A stretch of 40,046 bases of DNA from a bacterium. GTDB lineage: Bacteria > Zixibacteria > MSB-5A5 > WJJR01. Below the pieces are notes generated by a model. That model saw nothing but the letters and a program-made list of their open reading frames with translations, made no database searches and had not been told where the DNA came from. Both the position numbers and the translations under genes were made by a program. The stretch is from contig DATMBC010000020.1 in the NCBI GenBank assembly GCA_035559435.1, positions 1-40,046 on the forward strand, given 5' to 3'. Shown here in pieces: positions 1 to 7,336 of this stretch; position 1 is the first letter of the stretch; each line of letters begins with the position of its first letter.

Positions 1-129
1 GGGGTCTCCCCCGCCGGCACGCGCCGCGACCGTGATTTCCTTGATCAGTTTGGTGAAAATGCGCCCGCGGGCGGCGTCGATCGCGCCCTTCTTGCGCTTA
101 ATGGTTGACCATTTGGAGTGACCCGACAT
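1..129 (-). CDS. yebC: YebC/PmpR-family regulator, 5' part only
   Basis: Reading leftwards from an ATG at 129, the first 43 codons give a protein starting [20 protein letters not shown] and continuing through [19 protein letters not shown]. This is the highly conserved N-terminus of the YebC/PmpR family, DNA-binding proteins that in some bacteria act as translation factors at polyproline stalls. The gene runs off the left edge, so about 80% of the protein is missing. An AGGAG ribosome site lies about 10 bases upstream of the ATG. It follows three outer-membrane protein genes on the same strand. The family call is secure; the precise role in this organism is not. Confidence 0.93.
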   Translation of the reverse strand, partial: MSGHSKWSTIKRKKGAIDAARGRIFTKLIKEITVAARAGGGDP

Positions 130-217
130 AGCCCTTTATCTCCTGCGCAAATCGCCAGACAGACGCCAAAGATACGTCATCCGGCCGCGCCGGGCAAGGC
201 CGCGGGAGCGGCGACGG

Positions 218-910
218 TCACTCCGGTGTGACGCTGAAGATCAGGCCCGCCGACGCCGACAGGTAGCGCACGTTGCGTTCGGCGGTGAAGACATTGTTGA
301 AGGTCGCCTCCAACGACAGCCGCACGGTTGGGGAGACACGCACCAGCACTCCGGGGCCGATGGACACGCCGAGATCGGTGAACGATTCCGAGCGGGCATA
401 GTCGTTGGTGGTGCCGCTGCTGCGGAGCTGGCGAAATTCCGCCTTGAGCTTGCTGACATACAGCCCGGCGCCCCCCTGCAGGAACGGATTGATGCCGCGT
501 TCCGGCTGGAGGAAGTAACGCGCCCGCGCGCCGAAGTGCACCGTGCGCCAGGTCAGCTCGGCCTCGTCGAGGCCCTCGTAAGGGGCCGAGTGGAAATCGA
601 GGAAGTCCTGCAGGACCGACTCATCGAAGCTGCCGAAGTAGACTTTGAACTCGCCGCCGACCGAGAGACGGTCGGTGAGCATCCGGTCGATGGCGCCGGC
701 CAGGCCGGGGCCGGGCTCGATGTCGGAGCCCACGTCGACATACGGGACATCGTCCATCACCGGCGACGGGTAATCGTCGGTGGGCAGGTAGAAGAGCCCA
801 TACGGCCCGAACATGATCTCGCCCTTCTTGACTTCGGCCTGCGCCACGGCGGCGCAGGCAGTGCCCGCAATCACCGCGACCAACAGAATGACCAGAAACT
901 GTCTGTTCAC
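218..910 (-). CDS. Outer-membrane beta-barrel protein
   Basis: A 230-residue protein starting at GTG (908-910) behind a GGGAGGG ribosome site. Residues 1 to about 25 are a classical signal peptide (MNRQFL, hydrophobic core, AVAQAE cleavage region). The rest has alternating polar/hydrophobic strands typical of small porin-like barrels, for example GAGLYVSKLKAEF and VRVSPTVRLSLEATFNNVF. It resembles the 'outer membrane protein beta-barrel domain' families; no enzymatic motif is visible. It is expected in the outer membrane with a structural or unknown role. It is one of three such genes in a row and lies 88 bases upstream of yebC. The family call is by style, not by a specific motif. Confidence 0.8.
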   Translation of the reverse strand: MNRQFLVILLVAVIAGTACAAVAQAEVKKGEIMFGPYGLFYLPTDDYPSPVMDDVPYVDVGSDIEPGPGLAGAIDRMLTDRLSVGGEFKVYFGSFDESVLQDFLDFHSAPYEGLDEAELTWRTVHFGARARYFLQPERGINPFLQGGAGLYVSKLKAEFRQLRSSGTTNDYARSESFTDLGVSIGPGVLVRVSPTVRLSLEATFNNVFTAERNVRYLSASAGLIFSVTPE

Positions 911-1020
911 CGGACCCTCCCCATCACAATCGTCGCTGCATCGCCCGCGCCGCGATCTGGCGCGTATCGCTTACTACCGACCAGCGGCGCAATTATTCGC
1001 CGGAATGCGGCCGCAATCCA

Positions 1021-1057
1021 GAAAAAGAAATGCCCGCCTCCGACCGGAGGCGGGCAT
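1021..1057 (-). terminator. Rho-independent terminator of the 1081-1650 gene
   Basis: A perfect 12-bp stem (1030-1041 with 1046-1057) closes on a 4-base loop. On the minus strand it is followed by a T-rich run (TTTCTTTTT, 1030 down to 1022). It starts 24 bases after the stop codon of the minus-strand barrel gene, the classical position for an intrinsic terminator. Confidence 0.92.
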
Positions 1058-1080
1058 TGGACTGCCAAGTTCAGGTGAAG

Positions 1081-1650
1081 TTACCAGATCCAGAACCGCA
1101 GCGACAGATTCGCAGTCGAGCCGATGTTGGTCGCGGACTCCTGCAGGACAATCTCGTCATCATCGGCGGCTTTGATTTCGCCAAAGGAAGTTATCGTCGG
1201 TCCCCAAGTGCCAACCAGGTCGACACCCTCGGCCAACGGCGCCGAGGCTCCGACGTAGACGCCAAACGAGAAGTTGGTCCAGCTGTCAATCTCATCGCTC
1301 AGGTCTCCGCCCGGCGACCAGAGGTCGATCATCGCCATCCCGCCAAAGACGGGCGTGATGCCGTCCATCTTCATTTGCTTCTCGACTCGAACGCCAGCGC
1401 GAATGTTCGTAATGCTAAGATCGAAATCCGCGGGCACCTCGTCCTCGTCGATATACGGAATGTCCGTCTCGCTCTTGTCGAAGCCGAGAATCGGCTCAAT
1501 CACCAACCCGGAGGCCATCTTGATGGGCAACACCATGTTCGGAACGATCCCATTGCCCGACCAGACGACTCCAACACCCATCTCAGCATTGGCCGTCCCG
1601 GCCACGCTGAGTAGAGTCAGCGCGAATAGAGCGATTGCAAACTTCTTCAT
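1081..1650 (-). CDS. Small outer-membrane beta-barrel protein
   Basis: A 189-residue protein. The ATG at 1650 is chosen over an upstream in-frame start because it has a GGGAGG ribosome site and begins a textbook signal peptide (MKKFAIALFALTLLSVAGTANA, cleavage after about residue 22). The mature part has amphipathic strands and ends in the aromatic residues FWIW, like the C-terminal signature recognised by the barrel-assembly machinery. Function is unknown; it is probably an outer-membrane protein. The gene is a single transcription unit, with its own promoter at 1729-1757 and a strong terminator just after the stop. Confidence 0.82.
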   Translation of the reverse strand: MKKFAIALFALTLLSVAGTANAEMGVGVVWSGNGIVPNMVLPIKMASGLVIEPILGFDKSETDIPYIDEDEVPADFDLSITNIRAGVRVEKQMKMDGITPVFGGMAMIDLWSPGGDLSDEIDSWTNFSFGVYVGASAPLAEGVDLVGTWGPTITSFGEIKAADDDEIVLQESATNIGSTANLSLRFWIW

Positions 1651-1728
1651 TTCCGACCCTCCCTTTGAAAGGTTGTTGACTTGCAATTGACTCCAAATCC
1701 ACCCGACCCCCACCCGGGAGTCGGCGAG

Positions 1729-1757
1729 AGTAAATCACCGGGGCAGAATTCTGTCAA
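1729..1757 (-). promoter_or_regulatory. Sigma70-type promoter for the barrel gene at 1650
   Basis: On the minus strand a perfect TTGACA (1757-1752) is separated by exactly 17 bases from TTTACT (1734-1729). Transcription would start near 1722, giving a leader of about 70 bases before the ATG. Spacing and the -35 match are ideal; the -10 matches only moderately. Confidence 0.65.
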
Positions 1758-1796
1758 GAGTATAATTCTCAACCATTTAGAAAAATTTCCGCGGTC

Positions 1797-1833
1797 GATA
1801 AAAAGTGCGCGGCAGTCAAGTGATTGCCGCGCA
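1797..1833 (-). terminator. Rho-independent terminator of the 1865-2686 gene
   Basis: A 9-bp stem, TGCGCGGCA (1806-1814) pairing with TGCCGCGCA (1825-1833), with a 10-base loop. On the minus strand it is followed by CTTTTTATC. It lies 32 bases beyond the stop codon of the minus-strand barrel gene. Confidence 0.85.
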
Positions 1834-1864
1834 ATGTCTTGCGAGATACGATTTTGCGAGGTTT

Positions 1865-2686
1865 CTACCTTAGCATAAAAACCACGCCAAACCGCAATTC
1901 CCACCAGTTGGTGTTGGACTTGGCTTTGAGGCGATTCCCGTCAGGGTCTTCTTTAACCTCGGCTTGGGAGCCATCGGACAGGGAGAACAGATCGGTCCGG
2001 GCGGTCCCTTTGGCGTGGACAACCACGTATCGCGGCTCAAAAGATAAGGCCAGCCGCCGGGAGGCGGGTACCAGGACGCCGATGCCGCCGGCAATCGATG
2101 AGGTCATATCGACGGTGCTCTCCAGTTCTTCGGTGGGCGCCGGCAGACCGGAAAACTGCACCGGGGGATCATACGCGATCGTTCCCTTGGGACGCCCCAC
2201 TCCGGCGGCCGCGAAGAGATACGGCTGCCAGTGTGAGTAGCCGCCGGGCAGAAAGAAGCGGCCCCAGGCCTGAAGGGTGTAGGCCGATGTGTTCCCCTCG
2301 CGTCCGCCGTTGCCGACCAGATCGAGATCGAAGCGGGCGTAGTTGTAACTGACCCCGACGCAGGCGAAGTCGCTGACAAAGTAGCCCAGATCAAGTCCGG
2401 CATCGAAGCCGGTCTTGTGCCCATCTTTCGGCGGGTTGGCCTCCTCGTCCTTTTCCCCGAACCGCCCGGTGGGAAAGGCCACGGCGCCACTGGGCCAGAC
2501 CACCCAGGCGCGGGCATTGGACTCCGGTTGGGCCTGCGCGGGCACGGCCGGACAGACCACCAGCACGGTGAGCATCGCAATCGTCATCCCGGCGCAAGCG
2601 GTAATCCAGCCCCGGCTGTCTTGCTCCAGACGGCCGCCCTGGCGCGAATCATGGTCGATCCCAGTTTGCTTTGTCATAGCGCGCAT
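1865..2686 (-). CDS. Outer-membrane beta-barrel protein with an extended N-terminus
   Basis: A 273-residue protein. The ATG at 2686 is chosen because a strong AGGAGGGGAG ribosome site sits just upstream; a second ATG at 2677 is possible. The hydrophobic signal core (MLTVLVVCPAVPAQAQ) begins only near residue 38, so the n-region is unusually long. Part of it, GWITACAGMT, is the translation of a dispersed repeat (2583-2609). The mature part reads as a porin-like barrel, with strands such as DLGYFVSDFACVGVSYNYAR and LRFGVVFML. The function is presumably outer-membrane structural or transport, otherwise unknown. If translation began at the ATG at 2587, the peptide would lack a positive n-region, so the longer form is preferred. 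Confidence 0.78.
   Translation of the reverse strand: MRAMTKQTGIDHDSRQGGRLEQDSRGWITACAGMTIAMLTVLVVCPAVPAQAQPESNARAWVVWPSGAVAFPTGRFGEKDEEANPPKDGHKTGFDAGLDLGYFVSDFACVGVSYNYARFDLDLVGNGGREGNTSAYTLQAWGRFFLPGGYSHWQPYLFAAAGVGRPKGTIAYDPPVQFSGLPAPTEELESTVDMTSSIAGGIGVLVPASRRLALSFEPRYVVVHAKGTARTDLFSLSDGSQAEVKEDPDGNRLKAKSNTNWWELRFGVVFMLR
2583..2609. repeat. Dispersed palindromic repeat of the GTCATCCCGGCG type
   Basis: The bases read GTCATCCCGGCGCAAGC followed by GGTAATCCAG. This matches the short imperfect palindrome whose translation (WIPAFAGMT/WITACAGMT) recurs in spurious and real proteins of many bacteria. It is inserted in frame in the signal-peptide n-region of the barrel gene 1865-2686. Only one copy is visible in this window, so its identity rests on recognition of the motif. 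Confidence 0.6.
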
Positions 2687-2712
2687 CTCTCCCCTCCTGG
2701 CGCAAATGATAA

Positions 2713-2731
2713 GGGCCGGAGAATCCGGCCC
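2713..2731 (-). terminator. Hairpin after the EF-G-like gene
   Basis: GGGCCGGA (2713-2720) pairs with TCCGGCCC (2724-2731) around a GAA loop, 26 bases past the minus-strand stop codon. The minus strand continues TTATCATTTG, a weak T-rich tail. It may be a terminator or a copy of a dispersed GGGGCCGGA-type hairpin. Confidence 0.55.
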
Positions 2732-2757
2732 CTACACAAATCGCGCTTCCGTCGTCA

Positions 2758-4848
2758 TCAGGCCTCGGCGGCCTTCTTGGCGGCCTTCGCCTCCTCGATC
2801 ACCTTTCCGGCCACTTCGCGCGGCACCTCCTCGTAGTGAGAGAATTTGCGCGCGTAGGTGCCGCGTCCCTGGGTGAGCGAACGCAAAGTGGTTGAGTATT
2901 TGTACAGTTCGGCCAACGGCGCCTGGGCGCGGATGCGCTGCCATTTGCCCAACGGTTCCATGCCGAGGATCTTGCCGCGCCGCGAGGACATATCGCCCAT
3001 GACATCGCCGGTGTAGTCATCGGGCACGGTGATTTCGACTTCGTAGATGGGCTCAAGCATCACCGGATGGCACTTCAGGAATCCCTCCTTGAAGCCCATC
3101 ATGCCGGCGATCTTGAAGGCCATGTCCGACGAATCGACATCGTGGTAGGATCCGTAGAAGACCGCCACACGGACATCGACAACCGGGTGGCCGGAGAGGC
3201 CGCCTTCCAGCATGGCCTCGACCACGCCCTTTTCCACCGAGGGGATGAACTTCGAGGGGATGACGCCGCCGGTGATCTCATCGACGAACTCGAATCCCTC
3301 GCCGCGCTTGAGCGGCTCCAGGCGCAGGAGCACGTGGCCATACTGGCCGCGTCCGCCGGTCTGCTTTTTGTGTTTGTATTCAACTTCGGCCTTGGTGGTG
3401 ATGGTCTCGCGATACGGGATGCGCGGCTTTTCCAGCGTGACTTCGACCCCGAAGCGTTTCTTCAGTTTGCTCACCACAACGTCGAACTGCAGCTCGCCCT
3501 GGCCGTTGATGATGGTCTGATGGATGTCGGGCATCACCTTGTGCGAGAAGGTCGGATCCTCCTCGTGCAGCCGGGCCAGCGCCTGCCCGACTTTTTCCTC
3601 GTCGCCCTTGGAGGCGGCTTTGATGGCCATGTCGAGGATCGGTTCGGGGAAGGCGATCGGCGGCAGGACGATCTTCGCCTTGCGATCGCAGAGGGTGTCG
3701 CCGGTGTGGGTGTTTTTCAGTTTCACGATCGCGCCGATGTCGCCGGCGGTCAGCACGCCGATTTCGGCGCGGTTCTTGCCGTTGAGGACATAGATCTGCC
3801 CGATGCGTTCATCGTGGCCGCGGGTCGAGTTGTTGACATCGTCGCCATGCTTCAACTGGCCGGAATACACACGGACCAGCGAGAGATCGCCCAGATGGGC
3901 TTCGGAGACGGTCTTGAAGACCAGCGCCGAGAACGGCTCATCGGGAGAGCATTTGCGTTCGACGGTGGCATCGCCATGGTCGGGATCGGTCCCGGTGACC
4001 GGCGGACGCTGCGCCGGCGAGGGGCAATACTGGTCGATGAACTCCAGGAGCGGACGCACTCCGGCCGCGGTGATGGCCACGCCGCAGAGAATCGGGAAGA
4101 CCTTCCCTTGCGCGATGCCCGAGGCCAGGCCATCATGGATTTCCTGCTCGGAGAGTTCGCCGGAGCCGAAGAACTTTTCCATCAGCTCATCCGAGGCCTC
4201 GGCGGCCGCCTCGGTGATCTTGCCGCGCCACTCGGCGACGGTCGCTTTCAACTCATCGGGGAACGGCATTTCCAAGGCCTCCCCCTTGGCGTCGAACTTG
4301 TAGGCCTTCTGGCGGATCAAATCGACAATGCCCTTGAAGCCGGCGGCCTCGCCGATGGGCCACTGCACGGGCACGGCGCGCACGCCATAGCGCTCGATTA
4401 AGGCATCGACGCACTTCTGGAAGCTGGCATGCTCCTTGTCCATTTTGTTGATGAAGAAAAGCCGCGGGAGCGTCGTTTCATCGAGCATCTGCATGGTGTG
4501 CTCGGCGCCGACTTCGACGCCGGAGGGGGCATTGAGCAGCACCACGACGGTGTCGACCACGCGCAGGGCGCCGACGACCTCGCCATGGAAGTCGGCGTAG
4601 CCGGGGGTGTCGACGATGTTGAACTTCTTGCCCTTCATGTCGATGTGCGCCAACGCCAGCGACAGCGACATCTTGCGGGCAATTTCCTCGTCGGAGTAGT
4701 CGGTGGTGGTGTTCCCTTCTTCGACGCGGCCCATCCGGCTGACGGCACCCATGGTGAAAAGCATCGCCTCGGCCAGGGAGGTCTTACCGGTGCCGCCGTG
4801 CGCGACGAGGCCGAGGTTGCGAATGTTGTCGGTGGTAAACTCCCTCAC
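2758..4848 (-). CDS. Elongation factor G-like GTPase (EF-G2 type)
   Basis: A 696-residue translation-factor GTPase. The start is taken as GTG at 4848, because AAGGAGAG lies just upstream and homology begins at REFTTDNIRNLGLVAHGGTGKT; the longer open frame upstream lacks similarity. The P-loop reads AHGGTGKTS rather than the AHIDAGKTT of canonical EF-G. DTPGYADF (G3) and NKMD (G4) are intact, followed by EF-G domains II-V. This matches the EF-G-like paralogue group (EF-G2), whose role is not settled; ribosome-related GTPase activity is likely. The gene stands alone, with its own promoter and no rpsL/rpsG/tuf neighbours, which also argues against it being the main fusA. Confidence 0.9.
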   Translation of the reverse strand: MREFTTDNIRNLGLVAHGGTGKTSLAEAMLFTMGAVSRMGRVEEGNTTTDYSDEEIARKMSLSLALAHIDMKGKKFNIVDTPGYADFHGEVVGALRVVDTVVVLLNAPSGVEVGAEHTMQMLDETTLPRLFFINKMDKEHASFQKCVDALIERYGVRAVPVQWPIGEAAGFKGIVDLIRQKAYKFDAKGEALEMPFPDELKATVAEWRGKITEAAAEASDELMEKFFGSGELSEQEIHDGLASGIAQGKVFPILCGVAITAAGVRPLLEFIDQYCPSPAQRPPVTGTDPDHGDATVERKCSPDEPFSALVFKTVSEAHLGDLSLVRVYSGQLKHGDDVNNSTRGHDERIGQIYVLNGKNRAEIGVLTAGDIGAIVKLKNTHTGDTLCDRKAKIVLPPIAFPEPILDMAIKAASKGDEEKVGQALARLHEEDPTFSHKVMPDIHQTIINGQGELQFDVVVSKLKKRFGVEVTLEKPRIPYRETITTKAEVEYKHKKQTGGRGQYGHVLLRLEPLKRGEGFEFVDEITGGVIPSKFIPSVEKGVVEAMLEGGLSGHPVVDVRVAVFYGSYHDVDSSDMAFKIAGMMGFKEGFLKCHPVMLEPIYEVEITVPDDYTGDVMGDMSSRRGKILGMEPLGKWQRIRAQAPLAELYKYSTTLRSLTQGRGTYARKFSHYEEVPREVAGKVIEEAKAAKKAAEA

Positions 4849-4888
4849 GTTTCTCTCCTTGGCTGGCCCCCAAATGGACAGAAAACCG

Positions 4889-4917
4889 AAGATATTTCTC
4901 CACTTAGGGGGAGTCAA
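4889..4917 (-). promoter_or_regulatory. Sigma70-type promoter for the EF-G-like gene
   Basis: On the minus strand TTGACT (4917-4912) is 17 bases from TATCTT (4894-4889). The predicted start near 4882 gives a 34-base leader containing the AAGGAGAG ribosome site. It lies in the 98-base gap after the WYL regulator gene, so the EF-G-like gene can be transcribed independently. Confidence 0.7.
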
Positions 4918-4946
4918 CCCCGCCTTGTCAGATTCGCGGCAAAGAC

Positions 4947-5885
4947 TCAGACCGAGCGGTAGGCGGCCAGGATGCCGCGGGCGTGGCGCTTGACCCAACG
5001 CGCCAGCGAATCGGGAGCAAGGACTCGCGCCTCGCCGCCGAAGCCCAGCACCCAGCGGCCAAACTCCTCGATCGAGTTGACGGTGACCGAATAGATCAAA
5101 GTCCGCGGGTCCTTCTGCACGAATCGCTCGGAGGGGTGACGTCGCGCGCCGGCAACAATCCGCGCGGCATTGCCGGTCAGCCGCACGGTCGCCTCAAACG
5201 GGGCGCCGAGGTAGACTTCCCAACTGTCGCGGAAGAGCCGCTCGGCCGACAGGGCCGGGTCGCGGACAAAGGACTCCGCAGTGACCTTCAGGGAGCGGAT
5301 GCGTCCGACGCGGAACAGACGGACCGCGTTCTTGCTATGGCACCAGCCGACCAGATAGAAGGCGCGTCCGCGAAAGACCAACAGGTACGGATCGACCCGC
5401 CGGGTGCTCAGGCCGGAGGTGATGGCGTCATACTTCATCTCCACCCGCTGCGAGGCGGCAATCGCCTGTTCGAGCGCGGTGAACAGGCGCGGGTCGGTGA
5501 CCCGGTCCTGCGAGGTGCGCGGACGGACATGGAGAATGGGGCGGGCCGGCTTCGGCGATGCCTCCTGCCAGCTTTCGATTTTGGCCTGGATGCGCCGGAG
5601 CGTTGCCCGGTAGGCCGGGGTGTTGGCCAGAGGCCAGCTGTCCAGCGCCGACTGCAGGAGCGATTGCTCCTCGGGGGTAAACTGCGGCGGCGGCAGCGCC
5701 GCGGTCGGCAGCAGCCGGTAACCGCCGTCGAAGTAGATCGGGTAATTCGCGCTCGAGATGGTGTCGATGTCGCGGTAGATCGTGCGCGTGGTGACTTCGC
5801 ACTCGCGCGCCAGTTCGGACACGGTGACCACGCGCCGTGTCTTCAGGAGCGAGAGGATGTGCAGCAGACGGTCGTGACGGGCCAT
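4947..5885 (-). CDS. WYL-domain transcriptional regulator
   Basis: A 312-residue protein. Residues 1-60 are a DeoR-like winged helix-turn-helix (LLHILSLLKTRRVVTVSELA, then EVTTRTIYRDIDTI). Residues about 140-230 form the WYL domain (RVDPYLLVFRGRAFYLVGWCHSKNAVRLFRVGRI), followed by the usual C-terminal extension. WYL proteins sense small molecules or nucleic acids and regulate metabolism or defence. It begins 18 bases after the end of etfB on the same strand, so the two are probably co-transcribed from the promoter at 6725-6753. Its targets are unknown; autoregulation of this pair is the simplest idea. Confidence 0.9.
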   Translation of the reverse strand: MARHDRLLHILSLLKTRRVVTVSELARECEVTTRTIYRDIDTISSANYPIYFDGGYRLLPTAALPPPQFTPEEQSLLQSALDSWPLANTPAYRATLRRIQAKIESWQEASPKPARPILHVRPRTSQDRVTDPRLFTALEQAIAASQRVEMKYDAITSGLSTRRVDPYLLVFRGRAFYLVGWCHSKNAVRLFRVGRIRSLKVTAESFVRDPALSAERLFRDSWEVYLGAPFEATVRLTGNAARIVAGARRHPSERFVQKDPRTLIYSVTVNSIEEFGRWVLGFGGEARVLAPDSLARWVKRHARGILAAYRSV

Positions 5886-5903
5886 GCGCGCACTCCGGGC
5901 GTC

Positions 5904-6683
5904 TCAGATCACCTTGGCCTCGCGCAGGCGCTGGAAGAGCGTCTCGGCCACCTGCGCCGGTTCCCCTTCGAGAAACTCACAGCCGGAGCGCGACGGCGGC
6001 GCATGCATCGCGACTACCCGGGTGGCGGAATTGGCGCCGACGGTGGAAGGATCGATGCCGATGTCGGCGGCTCCCCACTTCTCCACCGGCGCGCTTTTGG
6101 CCTTGATCTTGCCCTTCAGCGAGGGCAGACGCGGCTCGTTGATCTCCTTGACCACGCTGAGCACCGCCGGCAGCGCCAGTTGCACCCGGTCAAAACCGTC
6201 CTCGGTCATACGCAGGGCGGTGAGGGTCTTCCCTTCCAGTGTCTCGATCTTCTTGACGAAGAGCGCCTGCGGCCAGTCGAGGAATCCGGCGGCGGCGCCG
6301 GGGACGATCGAACGGTCGGTATCGACCGCGTTCTTGCCGAAGAGCACCAGATCGGCGTCGCCGATTTTGCGGATGCCGGCGGCGAGGATGCGGGCAATGG
6401 CGACTCCGTCGGAGCCGGCGAAGGCGGCATCGTGCAGGAGCACGGCACGGTCGGCGCCCAGCGCGATCGCGTCGCGCAACGCGTTGACCGCCGTCTCCTC
6501 GCCGCAACTGAGCACGGTCACCGTGCCGCCGTGTTTCTCCTTGAGACGGATCCCCTCCTCGACGGCGTATTCATCGAAGGGATTGATCGCCCCCGGCCCC
6601 GGCGGCAACACCACTCCACCCTTGCCATCCAGGGTCACCAGCGCAATCTCCGGAACCTGTTTAATGCAGACGACGATATGCAT
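5904..6683 (-). CDS. etfB: Electron transfer flavoprotein, beta subunit
   Basis: A 259-residue protein. The ATG at 6683 follows AGGAGAG and begins MHIVVCIKQVPE, the typical ETF-beta N-terminus. NPFDEYAVEEGIRLKE, DRAVLLHDAAFAGSD and the C-terminal nucleotide-binding pattern GKNAVDTDRS all fit. ETF carries electrons between acyl-CoA or other dehydrogenases and the quinone pool as an alpha-beta heterodimer. The usual partner etfA is not next to it: upstream is a repeat array and downstream a WYL regulator. A separate etfA elsewhere in the genome must be assumed for function. Confidence 0.95.
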   Translation of the reverse strand: MHIVVCIKQVPEIALVTLDGKGGVVLPPGPGAINPFDEYAVEEGIRLKEKHGGTVTVLSCGEETAVNALRDAIALGADRAVLLHDAAFAGSDGVAIARILAAGIRKIGDADLVLFGKNAVDTDRSIVPGAAAGFLDWPQALFVKKIETLEGKTLTALRMTEDGFDRVQLALPAVLSVVKEINEPRLPSLKGKIKAKSAPVEKWGAADIGIDPSTVGANSATRVVAMHAPPSRSGCEFLEGEPAQVAETLFQRLREAKVI

Positions 6684-6724
6684 GTTCGATCTCTCCTGTC
6701 GCTCAGTCAGTCCAATACATGCCA

Positions 6725-6753
6725 AGTGTACTGTCATTTGTATCGATCATCAA
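6725..6753 (-). promoter_or_regulatory. Sigma70-type promoter for etfB and the WYL gene
   Basis: On the minus strand TTGATG (6753-6748) is 17 bases from TACACT (6730-6725). The predicted start is near 6718, with a leader of about 35 bases. The -10 hexamer is identical to that of the promoter at 26751-26779. Confidence 0.65.
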
Positions 6754-6820
6754 CAGGCTCGTAGCGCCCGACACATTCTGTGACAGATCGTCCACACACT
6801 ACCGACGCACCACGCCGCCC

Positions 6821-7292
6821 CGGGAGGGCGAGCCTCCTGACGAGCCGCCGCAGCATGATTGCCTCGCTGCATCCATGTCTATTGCCTTCCCCTTGACGGA
6901 TTCGCGAATCGGTGACCAACGCGCCCACTATCCACGACGGCTCGGCGGGAGCCTCGCCCTCCCTAAACGATTCCGTAAGATCTTCGCGCATGCGATTCGG
7001 GAGGGCGAGCGGCCGCAGCATGATTGCCTCGCTGCATCCATGTCTATTGCCTTCCCCTTGACAGATTCGCGAATTTGTAACCAACGCGCCCACTATCCAC
7101 GACGGCTCGGCAGGAGCCTCGCCCTCCCTAAACGATTCCGTAAGATCTTCGCGCATGCGATTCGGGGGGACGAGCGGCCGCAGCACGATTGCCTCGCTGC
7201 ATCCACGTCCGTTGCCTTCCCCTTGACGGATTCGCGAATCGGTGACCAACACTCCCTCCATCCATGGCGGCTCGGCGGGAGCCTCGCCCTCC
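6821..7292. repeat. 165-bp tandem repeat array, about 2.8 copies
   Basis: The phrase CAGCATGATTGCCTCGCTGC recurs at 6851, 7016 and (one change within it) 7181, a period of exactly 165 bases. Copies 1 and 2 differ at only about 7 of 165 positions; the third is more diverged and truncated at its right end. Each junction carries an inverted pair, CTCGCCCTCCC and GGGAGGGCGAG, flanking about 45 bases. The array fills the 653-base gap between rnc and etfB. The period is a multiple of three, so long frames stay open across it on both strands (55-residue repeats such as GEAPAEPSW on the minus strand). I treat these as non-coding by-products. Confidence 0.9.
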
Positions 7293-7336
7293 ACAAGATC
7301 GGCTTGTCGAGATTCGGTTCGCCGGCGTGGATGCTT

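Noticed and set aside
3067-4401. A 444-residue plus-strand frame
   Set aside because: It is antisense to the conserved EF-G-like gene and reads as a compositional shadow.
4983-6764. A 593-residue plus-strand frame
   Set aside because: It lies antisense to the WYL and etfB genes; its His/Gly/Arg-rich text has no family resemblance.
6821-7292. CRISPR array or a repeat protein in the 165-bp array
   Set aside because: The unit is far longer than a CRISPR repeat, there are no variable spacers, and the open frames follow simply from a period divisible by three.
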